A stretch of DNA of 64,000 nucleotides, taken from positions 67,201-131,200 of the forward strand of contig JANVCC010000052.1 in the NCBI GenBank assembly GCA_025345505.1, given 5' to 3'. Position 1 is the first letter of the stretch. Every line of letters begins with the position of its first letter. Positions 55,286 to 64,000 of this stretch are shown here, one piece after another. This DNA comes from Todiramphus chloris collaris (taxonomy: Eukaryota; Chordata; Aves; Coraciiformes; Alcedinidae). Position numbers and translations under genes: made by a program. The notes below the pieces were generated by a model. It worked only from the letters and a program-made list of their open reading frames with translations, made no database searches and was not told the DNA's origin.

Positions 55286-55847
55286 CTTCCTGCAGATTCA
55301 AGCAAGCCTGCAAGGAAAGGAGCAGACCAAAGGATGGGAGGTTTGCTTGTCAAAAGAGGGAGAACCGCTGGGGTTGGGCTGAGAGCTCAGTGCCACATCG
55401 AGTTTGTGTCTCACCAGAGCGCTGGGATGAAATTCAAATGCTTAGGGGTTTTAGTGGGATGAGGAGTGGCCTCCACCCTGTCCACTGACGTATTTGAATG
55501 ACGTTTGATAGGGGATGGCAAGATGCCTGCACTTCTGGATCACAGGGAGGGAACTGGGGATGGTGACTCATGAGATGCCCCAAGAACCCATCCCCATGGG
55601 GCTATATCAGGTACTTATGTTTCCAGGAGTCACCACACTGCTACCTCTGCCTGGCACTGAGATACACCAGCTTCTGTGTGGCAGGTTAGGGGGTGTCTAA
55701 CACAGCCCCAAGACAAGATCCCCCTGGATCAGAGACAGGTTGAGTGCTCACGGGGGGTTAAAACCAGCCCCGTGGCTGATGCTCCTGTAGCCAGGAGCAC
55801 CACAAAGCAATGGATGAAGCTTTTGTTGCAGTATCAGTTCATTGAGT

Positions 55848-56345
55848 CATAGAATCACAGAATGGTTTGGATTGGAAAGGACCTTCAAGATCATCTCATT
55901 CCAACCCCCCCTGCCATGGGTAGGGACACCTTCCACCAGACAACGTTGCTTCAAGCCCCATCCAACCTGGTCTTGAACATTTCAGGGGATGGGGCACCTG
56001 CAGCTTCTCTGGGCACCCTGTTCCAGTGTCTCACCACCCTCAGAGTGAAGAACTTCTTCCTAATACCTAATTTAAATTTACCTTCTTTCAGTTTAAAACC
56101 ATGACCCCTTGTCCTGTCACTACACTCCCAATGCAAAGACTCTCCCCATCTTTCCTGTAGGCCCACCTTAAAGTGCTGGAAGGCCACAAGAAGGTCTCCC
56201 TGGAGCCTTCTCTTCTCCAGGCTGAACAACCCCAACTCTCTCAGCCTGTCCTCACAGCAGAGGGGTTCCAGCCTCCTGATCATTTTTGTTGCCTCCTCTG
56301 GACCCTCTTGAGCAGGTCCGTGTCTTTTTCTTACACTGAACACAG
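55848..56345 (-). mobile_element. CR1 LINE 3' region, complete 3' end
   Basis: In SCFN intron 1, same strand as the gene, about 500 bp. Starts TCATAGAATCACAGAATGG and reaches TCTTACACTGAACACAG. This copy follows the classical chicken CR1 consensus closely. Confidence 0.95.
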
Positions 56346-56943
56346 TGCTCCGGGTGGGATCTCACAAGGCAAATGGATTTTGCCCAGAGGAGAACTCGGA
56401 TCACCTCGGTCAGAGCTACTTATTTGATTTTCCTGAGATCTGCTTGGCAGAAAGCAGTGCTCCTCTTGGAGCTTTGCATCTGGAAACCTCAAAAGCCACC
56501 TCCTTCCTCCCTTCCTTCCTCCTCGCAGGATTCCCAAGCCTGGTATCAGCTCCGACATCTTGGCATGCAGCTGGAGAAGCTGTGCCATGTCTGCCTTGCT
56601 GCCTCCTCAACGTGCACGTGAACACGCATGGGCACCCCTGCCCACCATGTCCTGGGCTTTGCCGTTTCTGTAGCAAACAACATTTCTCCAACCTGTTTGT
56701 TCTGTCTGGGGGCTCCAGACCAAAATAAGATACAAAACCTGTCTGCCTCTTGTTTTCCCTTCGAGAAAAGCTGCCTCTGTGCACAGAAACGTGAATAACA
56801 CAAACCAACGACTTCTACTGGATAGAAAAACAGAAGGCTCGCAGAAGATCCCACGGTAGGAACACCACCACCACCCAATGTGAGTCCTCGTGGAAGCCAC
56901 GAGTCCTCACCCAAGCAAAATGTGCCTTTCAAGAGCGACTTAC

Positions 56944-57059
56944 CCAAAATCACTGATGGGATCAAGCGGGGTTCCTGGGAAGCCGTGCGGAGTGATCAGA
57001 GGACCTGAGAGCTTTTATAGGGTCCCTTGACGGAGCTGCAGAGAGGAGACACCCTTTTG
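56944..57059 (-). promoter_or_regulatory. SCFN promoter and non-coding exon 1
   Basis: On the minus strand: an AAAAGGGTGTCTCCTCT element (57058-57042), then TATAAAA (57019-57013), CTGATC (56999-56994), a predicted start near 56988 and a strong donor GGTAAGT (GT at 56943-56942). Exon 1 would be about 45 nt, non-coding, as in other S100-fused genes. The following exon begins a few bases before the ATG at 55285, after a TGCAG acceptor. Confidence 0.8.
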
Positions 57060-58335
57060 TGGACGTTGCCCTGATTCATCTTTGGCCAAGCCCAGCTGCA
57101 CCTTCATGTCCTCAAACGGGTTATTTAACTTATCATCCCCTTCCCTATCATTTTAACCCAGAAATAGCTGTTGCCATGTGGCAATTCAGGCACTGGCTGG
57201 TTCCACCTCAGCCCGGACTGTAAAGTTATTTCTCAGGCTGGTTGTATTTTGGATTTGAAAAAATCTGGAGTAGCTATAAAGTAGATAATGTGTTACTGGG
57301 AGGGGCAGAAGAAGAGGTAAATGGTGAGATGCAGGTGCCCAGCAGTGAAACCCCCAAACCCTCCAGATCTTGGCCTCTCTGCTGTCCTCGTAGAGGGTTT
57401 TATTTTTGGCAACTTCTCATTAAGGAGCCTTCTTGTTAAATTGTCTAGGTTTTTATCGAGGTGGGGGGGGAAAACCCCAAACAAACCAAATGAACCACAA
57501 ACAGAACATTTTTAAATGTTGAAGTCTGCAAAATGAATTTTGGTACAAGAAAATATCTGCTCAATGAGCAGCGACTTTTCATTGAGAAAAGTCGTTATAA
57601 AGCAGTTTTCCTATTAACTGTCTTCCCCGAATGACTTCCATTTCAATTTTGCTTGATCTTTAATTAAAAATGAAAGCAGAAGCCTCTCTGCTGAGAGGTC
57701 GATTCATGTTGAGTCTTCATCTGGTGGCCCAAGGCAGCTTTTGCTGTAATTACCTCTGGAATCTTCTCTCTTTTTTTTTTTTATTAATATTTTAACAGTA
57801 AATTAATTAGAGACCAACTGATTCCTTTATTAACCCTGAACTCTCCCAGCACACAGAGCGAATAAGGAAGGCGCCAGCCGTGCCACCCGGGTCCCTGCCT
57901 TTGGTTTTGGAGGGAGGATGGTGCCTTGACAAGCGTGACGGAGACATTGCGGAGAGCCTTCAGAGCATGAACTTGTCACGCAGCCTTGGGTGAGTGGCTC
58001 ATCTGGCCCATCTCTAAGGTAAGATCATCCTGGGTGTAGGAGCCTAATTAATTAGTGCTGGTAACACCTCGGGGATACTCATACCAGCGCGTACGAAGGA
58101 TCGTTATTAACCGTGCTTCATTTTTCAGCTTTTTTTTCCGGATTAAATTACACTTGTGCAAATTATACCCCACCTGTGGGATAATAATACCCTTGGGAAA
58201 CTGTAATTTTATGGTAGATTGGAGTTATTATTAAAATTAGAGTATTAGAGTGCGGCTTGGTGTCCTGTAACAGTCAGTAATCCCCCCCCCCACACCTCCC
58301 GTTGAGGTTGGGGCAGTGTGGGGCGGTCCGTTGGG

Positions 58336-58390
58336 GGATGGATGGATGGATAGGTAGAGGGAGGGAGGGATGGACGGATGGATGGATAGA
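58336..58390. repeat. (GATG)n microsatellite
   Basis: GATGGATGGATGGATAGG, then GGGAGGGAGGGATGGACGG and further GATG units; an interrupted tetranucleotide array. Confidence 0.85.
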
Positions 58391-58557
58391 GGAGAAGGTA
58401 ACATTGCATTTTGGCTGCTCTTTGCTGCCCTTCCCAGGACAAAGCGATGAGTTTCAAAGCGCGTTCTTGGCAGCTCTGAAACCTCTTATTCTCCAAGGGC
58501 TTTGTTTTCCTGTAAGATGGGCTTTGGGTGTGTTTTTAAAAGCTATTACCCAATTGA

Positions 58558-58625
58558 ATCATGGAATCATAGAATGCCTCAGCTTGGAAGGGATCTCCAA
58601 AGGTTATCTAGTCCAATATCATGGA
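58558..58625 (-). mobile_element. CR1 LINE 3'-terminal fragment
   Basis: About 70 bp: ATGGAATCATAGAATGCCTC followed by GCTTGGAAGGGATCTCCAAA. Only the extreme 3' end remains. Confidence 0.85.
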
Positions 58626-59334
58626 CTCCATCCTGTTTCTTACCCAGTTCCGTACCCATCCCTGTTGCCGTTGATACGGGGTAACTTCTGCTGTGTTTAA
58701 TCTTAGAAGAACTGGGCTCCTCGTGTGGTCTTTAAAAGACCTTTTGTCTTCCAGCACCTCCCAGGTTCTCAGGACTCTTAGACAAGGATTTGTGTCCGTG
58801 GGTAATTTTCATGTTCTCCTTAAAATGACCCACACACCAAAAAAAAAAACCAACCCTTTTAACTTAAAACATGATGTTCCTGATGGCAAAAGTAGTATTC
58901 TGGAGAATAGAGCATATAATGAACACGTCCCCAACAAGTTTCAGGGCCTGCCTGAACTGGGAGGTTAGGTTTTTATTGATGCTGTGAAAGGTGGTAGCTG
59001 ATGGAGGACCAGACTACGGGGGAATGATTTGGTCTGGTGATTTTAGACCGTAAGCCAGGGCCAATAAGAAGCCGAGGGCTACTGGACAAACCTCTACCTG
59101 AGACCAATTTGACAAGGAAAATGGAGTTCTCTGGAAAACAAAATGTTTTGAGGAATGAGGTTTTGACAGATAGGGGAGGAAATGTTAAGTACTGGCCCTC
59201 CCGTTGCGCGTCCACGGCTGTCAGCACTTTTTTGCTAATATTTTTGATCCATAATGGAACCAACTGGTGTACTGAGTGTGTAAGACACTGAATTTTGACT
59301 TGGAAACCAAATAATTTTTGTGGTGTGTGTTGGC

Positions 59335-59440
59335 CGGGGCTCTGAGCAACCTGCTTTAGTTGCAGATATCATTGCTCCCTGCAGGGAGGTTGGGTGAGAT
59401 GATCTTTAAAGGACCCTTCCCACCTCAACCATTCTATCAA
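59335..59440 (+). mobile_element. CR1 LINE 3'-terminal fragment
   Basis: GGCTCTGAGCAACCTGCTTT to CCTCAACCATTCTATC; sense orientation, intergenic. Confidence 0.85.
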
Positions 59441-60495
59441 TGTTCTGGGAATAGTTTTGAAATGCTTTTTCTTTTTTTCTGATTCAGCACTTAGCAAATT
59501 GTGAAATTCCAGGGTGTCCTGGCGGAATGACGTTGTATTTTCCAGTGAGGTCTCTGCGTGCTGCTTGTCACCGGCCACAGAGCAGGAGGTGCGGGTGCAT
59601 TTGTCATGGGCTGATTTTGCTGATAGGTCACCAGTAACAGATGACAGGATGAAAAACAGGCTGAGCATCCCCCTCCCTGCGGGATGCCGAGGCGCAGGGC
59701 TGCCTGGTGGTCCAGCACGTCTGAACCCCCTAATAAACCCCTCTGACTTCACCAGGCTGCTCATGCCCTTAGAGTTCTCCACATTCCTATGGGCACATGA
59801 GGACCTGGGACCCTGCACTGAACCCCAGTTTGAGATTTGGCTCCATTTCTGCAGGGTTTACCATGGCAGCTTTGTATCTCCAGCCTCCCAGTTGTTGCTG
59901 GGACTGGATGTACCCAAATAATCATTTTCCCTGCGTTTAATACGTCTCCGCTCCTTCCTTTGGAGACCTCCACAGCTAATAGGGATTTTTGATCTTCGTA
60001 GCATGCTCCACATTCCCCTTGCTTGGGAGATTTATTAATAAGTGAGGTTAAATAGGACAAATCCCTCCCATTCGGCGCTGAGCAGCTGTTTGTTCTTTTC
60101 ACAGCAGACATGAAAGGCGCCTGGAGCAGATGGAAGCTGTGAGGAATCTGTTCAGGTCGGCCATGCTGTTGTGCTAACCCAGACTTCCACCCGCTCCGAG
60201 GACATCCCTGGCAGGGATGTCACATCCCTGCTTGCGGGGAGCGACCCATTCCCCTCGGCTAAATTGACAAGGTGGACGAGCAGCAGCTCCTTTGGACCAT
60301 CCACCCCTGAGATGCACCTGCCTCTCTGCAGCCATCCCTCTAGCTATGCCCTGGAGCAACTGTGGCTGGAGGTCAAGGGATGGACACTCAGGTCCTCTAC
60401 ACCACATCAGCCTGGCTGGCTGCTCAGAGCCAGGCTGAGGGAACCCGTTTGCAGGAACACACTGAGACACTGGTTTTGCCTTTTTTTCTTCCTGT

Positions 60496-60501
60496 TTTAT
60501 T
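60496..60501 (-). terminator. Poly(A) signal AATAAA of CRNN
   Basis: Minus-strand AATAAA about 257 nt downstream of the CRNN stop, giving a compact 3' UTR. Confidence 0.7.
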
Positions 60502-60603
60502 GCTTTGCTTACACAGAGAGAGGTGGCCGCATGGAGAGCAAGAGAGGTTTCTAGTCATGCATCACTCAGGGCAAACCAGGGGTGTGAAGCCCAGAGGTTA
60601 ATA

Positions 60604-60668
60604 AGGAATTGGACAGGATAAGAGGGTATTGGACAAGATAAGAAGGAATCGGACAAGATAAGAAAAAC
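60604..60668. repeat. 20-bp tandem repeat in the CRNN 3' UTR
   Basis: Three units of the form GGAATTGGACAAGATAAGAA with minor differences (AGGATAAGAGGG in the first), lying between the CRNN stop codon and its poly(A) signal. Confidence 0.85.
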
Positions 60669-60757
60669 AGAAACGCAAAAACCAGAGTGGGACTGGGCAA
60701 AAGGTACCTCCTCACGGGGGGCAACAGCCTCACTTGGACAGGAGCTCGTTTCAGCCT

Positions 60758-62110
60758 TTACTGTTGTGGTGGCCACTGATACAGGCACTGCTGGAGCTGT
60801 TGCTCTAGAGCAGGTTGTCTTCGGCCATGAGCATCTTGCCGCTGCGCTGGACAAGACGGAGACTCTGCCCTGCGAAGCTCCTGCTCCAGCACCTTGATTT
60901 CAGGGAGCTGATGGGAAGCTGGGTCACGGCGCATTCCCTGGGGCTTGGGATCCCAATGAGGACTTGGACCCCTCTGTGGGGGCAGCAGGTTCTGGGGCTT
61001 GCTGGGGTTCGGGTCCTGCCAAGAGGCTTTGCAGACCTGTGTCTTGTCTAGGTTTCTTTCTCCCGTCTCAGAGGGACAACTCAGGTCCTGCTCTACTGAC
61101 TCCATCTCTGAGCTCTGAGGGTAGTTTGAACCCCATCCTGGTGCCTCATTTTCTTGGTCCTGGTGGGTTTTTTGATCCTGTTTTGGCATCTCAGACTCTT
61201 TGGCCTTATTTCTATCCTGTTCTGAGGTTGCGATGTCCAGAATCTCGCCTCTTTCTGGATCCCCTTCTGCTGCTTCAGTCTCGTCATCCCTATGGGTACC
61301 CTGGTCCTCCTCTCGTGTCTCACCCTCCTGGATATGGTGGGGGTCCCGGTCCTTCTCTGGTGTGTCACCTTCCTGGATTTCACGGTTGGCTGGTTCCTGT
61401 GTCTCAGTGTCCTGGACCTGATTGCTCACACCCTGCTCGGGGACCTGCTGGTTGCGAGGGACCCTCCCCACCATGCGCAGCCCCAGCAGCTGCTCCCCAT
61501 CTGCCTTTTCTTGCTCTGTCAGCTCCTGACCATCTTCTGGTGCCTGGCGCTGCTGGAGCGGCTTGTAACAAGCCTTGGCCATGCAGAAAACCAGGCTGAG
61601 CAGCTCGCTGAAGCCAACCCTACAGTTGCTGTTGTCATCCAGGAAGCAGAGCACCTTCTTCATGGTTTTGGGATCCTGTGGGTTCTGGAAAGAGACAAAG
61701 GTGTTGGTAAAACCCATGACCCATTTGTGCCATTTCTCCAGGAGTGCTTGAGCAGGGTCAGGGCAGAAATCCAACCCCATGTCCCCGCACTCCCACAGCT
61801 CGTGTTGCTCCCCAACCAAGCTCTACAAGCTGCTGGCACTGGGAAGAGGAGCAGCCTCTCCTCTTCCCTGCAGACCCTGGGCTTTGAAGGCATCTGAGCT
61901 AGGTGTCCTGTCCACCCGCACAGGGCCATACAGCCCAGCCCCAAGGCAGACCTGTGGTGGGGGCCGGATCCTCACCTCCATTGCCTCGGCGAACTCCTGC
62001 TCGATGAGCTGCCTCAGCTCCTCCCTGCTCAGGGGGCTGTGGACGCCATCGCCTCCGGCACACGTGTAGAAAGCAGCAGCGATGCCACTGATGTCTGGGA
62101 GCTGGGCCAT
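60758..62110 (-). CDS. CRNN: Cornulin, S100-fused-type protein
   Basis: Cornulin is an S100-fused protein of stratified epithelium, expressed late in keratinocyte differentiation. Coding exons 62110-61976 (45 codons) and 61684-60758 (308 codons plus stop), phase-0 junction; 353 residues. Exon 2: MAQLPDISGIAAAFYTC, then an S100-type EF-hand 1 (AGGDGVHSPLSREELRQLIEQEF), the usual cornulin start. Exon 3: NPQDPKTMKKVLCFL, then a degenerate EF-hand 2 (DDNSNCRVGFSE: Asn at position 5, Cys for the invariant Gly at 6), KACYKPL, and a tail rich in Glu, Gln, Asp and Thr with loose repeats around E-x-EQD-type cores, ending QCLYQWPPQQ. The tail is shorter than that of human cornulin (495 residues). Same orientation and three-exon plan as SCFN about 5.5 kb away. 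Identification as CRNN rather than another S100-fused gene rests on the tail composition and gene order. Confidence 0.85.
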
Positions 62111-62666
62111 CTCCTTGCAGAACTGAGGCAGCCTGCGAGACAAACACAGACAAAAAAAACCCGGAGCTCTATTTTTGTTTATTCGCTTGGTTTTCAGTTA
62201 AGTTATTCTTAACCAACACAGCTGGGCAGGCAGGGAGAGAAAGAAGAGCCACTGGGGAGGGCACAGATAAAATGAAATGGTTCAAGGGAATGGAAAGAGA
62301 GAACAAGAAGCATCTCAGGGGGAAAAAACACCTGAAAAATGGAATTGAACTGGGGAGATTGTTGGGTGCGAGGAGCAGCAGGTGATGGACATGGAGACAA
62401 AAGGCTGAGGGGGGACATGGTAAAAGAGGAGAGGTAAAAAAAAAAAATTCCCTTTTGGCTTTCTCTGGAGCAGAGCTGTGGATGGAGGTTGTCGTTAAGG
62501 AATCATGGAATTTGTGGAATTCCACGTCTCTTTTATTATTATCTTTTTTTTTTTTCTTTTAGGAAAGCTCAACAGTGGCAGCTCCAGGGACATCTTCAGG
62601 GCCAGAAGGTCCTGCTTTCCTGCTGGGAGCAAAGTTAGACAGAGTGAAAAGCCCATCCAGGCTTAC

Positions 62667-62785
62667 CTGGGCGAGGAGTAGAAGTGCTGAGCTTCAGGAG
62701 CACGGTCTGGAGCAGATCAGCTCTTGGCCATCTTATATACACTTGAGGATCAGAACCTGCATCTTCTAGAGGAGACACCCCTTTG
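62667..62785 (-). promoter_or_regulatory. CRNN promoter and non-coding exon 1
   Basis: On the minus strand: AAAGGGGTGTCTCCTCT (62784-62768), TATATAAG (62739-62732), CTGATC (62720-62715), a predicted start near 62708 and a strong donor CAG/GTAAGC (GT at 62666-62665). Exon 1 would be about 42 nt. Exon 2 begins after a TCGCAG or CTGCAAG-type acceptor upstream of the ATG at 62110. Confidence 0.8.
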
Positions 62786-64000
62786 GCAGCACGACACGAA
62801 ACATCTCTCCCCTAATTACGTTGTCATGCCCCTGTCTTCATTTGTCTCTTTCTCATTAACTTCTCCTCTGAAGTTTTTTTTTTTTCCTCTAGAGCCAACG
62901 TGTGGTCCTTCCTGATCCTGCCCCACCTGCAGACTCATTTCAGAGGAATTTATCAGAAAAAGTCTATTTTTACCACCAGAGGATTTACTTGAAGGTGATG
63001 GCCGAGCAACACCCGCGACTCTTGTGTTGGGCGAACGTGTTTTGCGAGGAGGAGCTCGCCAGGGAAGACACCACCCAGCAGTGCTTGCACGGTGAGTACA
63101 GAGCAAAGACAACAAAGGAAGAAAAAATGAGGAGATCGTGATGCCAAGATTAATGCGATTCCTTCCAGAAACTCCCTCTTCTGGATCTTGACGGGAGGTA
63201 GGCGTCGAGTGGAAAAATTCTTTTCAAACAGTGCCACCAAGTGGCACTTGGAGCAGGACAGAGGGGTGACGTGGCCTGTCCCAGGGCCAGTGAGCATGAC
63301 GGGGAAACTGAGGCACGTGGCAGAAGCCCCTTCTGTGCCACTCCTGCACTGCACCAGTCCCCAGTTCAACTCTATGTACTGTGGGTGAGGCCACCCTACT
63401 GGGGCCCAGTAGGTTAACTGGGAGCCCCACAGATTTAAATGTTCACTCAGGGAAGTAAATTTTATGCCTCCCCTTGTTGTCTCATCACTCTCCAGCTGCT
63501 CCAAGTGCAGCATGGCATGAAAGTTGTTTCCCAGGCACTTTGAGTCAGACTTCCAGGTGTCCTCACTTGAGCTTTCCGTCTTTTAAAGTCCTTTTTTTTT
63601 TGGCCAGTACACTGATAAATAAGAAAGACTGGGGGAAAAAAAAAAATATATATTAGAAATCTATGGAAAAAGTGATATTAGAAATCTATGGAAAAAGTGA
63701 TATTAGAAATCCATCAAAAATATTGGAAATTAATGAAAAAAAATATTCAAAATGAATGAAAAAAATGGTATTAGAATTCCATGAAAAAATATGATATTAG
63801 AAAACCATGAAAAAAATGATGTTAGAAATCCATGGAAAAAAAAGATACGAGAAATCCATGTAGCTTTTAACGTACAAGGTGTTTCAGGCATGGAAAAGAA
63901 GATAGATCCAGTTTTGTACTACAAAAAGCAATCCAAAAAGCACTTGTAGGAAACTGCCCTGGTTTGCTCCGTGCCTGGCAGGGGGCTCGTCCTGGCTGAA
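62786..64000. other. Intergenic upstream of CRNN, no gene recognised
   Basis: No frame resembles a further S100-fused, beta-protein or PGLYRP gene. From about 63640 the sequence becomes A-rich with a degenerate repeat. Confidence 0.45.
63645..63860. repeat. Degenerate A-rich tandem repeat
   Basis: About nine units of roughly 20-25 bp of the form GATATTAGAAATCTATGGAA plus an A run, with substitutions and variable A-run length. Confidence 0.85.

Larger units (their letters stand above)
57060..60470. other. Intergenic between SCFN and CRNN, no gene
   Basis: No exon with EF-hand or cornified-envelope composition was found. The segment 57640-58255 is markedly AT-rich, with many TAATTA and TTAATT cores, and may be a regulatory element. 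A (GATG)n microsatellite lies at about 58336-58390. Confidence 0.5.

Noticed and set aside
62902-63513. Open frames of 79 and 186 codons upstream of CRNN
   Set aside because: No similarity to S100-fused, beta-protein or peptidoglycan-recognition genes; composition and strand overlap suggest chance.

Overview
This is a GC-rich, gene-dense stretch of bird nuclear DNA, most like the microchromosome that carries the avian epidermal differentiation complex (chicken chromosome 25; chromosome assignment inferred). Evidence for a bird: about 39 fragments of the chicken-repeat-1 (CR1) LINE family, roughly 11-12 kb by my tally, with the typical 3' end that runs into ATTCTATG-like units; short introns; and the gene set. 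Three runs of N interrupt the sequence: 17090-17521 (432 N), 32880-32889 and 53379-53388 (10 N each, probably placeholders).

Layout. 1-11.9 kb holds no coding exon I can support. It has one well-formed TATA/CCAAT promoter on the minus strand (2079-2189), several AT-rich islands that look like conserved non-coding elements, simple repeats and CR1 pieces. By mammalian gene order (NHLH1-NCSTN-COPA) this may be the upstream region of NHLH1, whose coding exon would lie left of the window. 11.9-25.07 kb is nicastrin (NCSTN, minus strand, 17 coding exons, 707 codons). 25.33-45.7 kb is coatomer alpha (COPA, plus strand, 33 coding exons, 1224 codons). The two start codons are 256 bp apart across one CpG-rich promoter with several ETS-type sites. 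Both gene models were assembled by hand from splice sites, and every exon phase joins.

45.7-49.2 kb: COPA ends tail-to-tail against S100A11 (minus strand), with opposing AATAAA signals about 35 bp apart. 51.9-57.0 kb: an S100-fused-type gene with an Arg/Glu/Gln-rich, trichohyalin-like body, best called scaffoldin (SCFN). 60.5-62.7 kb: a second S100-fused gene, cornulin (CRNN). Both have the classical three-exon plan: a non-coding exon 1 behind a TATA box, EF-hand 1 in exon 2, and EF-hand 2 plus the whole tail in exon 3. S100A11, SCFN and CRNN mark the S100A11 edge of the epidermal differentiation complex.

The genes fall into two functional groups. NCSTN (gamma-secretase) and COPA (COPI coat) are housekeeping membrane-traffic genes sharing a promoter. 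S100A11, SCFN and CRNN are calcium-binding or cornification genes of epithelia and skin appendages. The most interesting new signal is a promoter module shared by SCFN and CRNN: a 17-nt element just upstream of TATA and a CTGATC 19-20 nt downstream of it.
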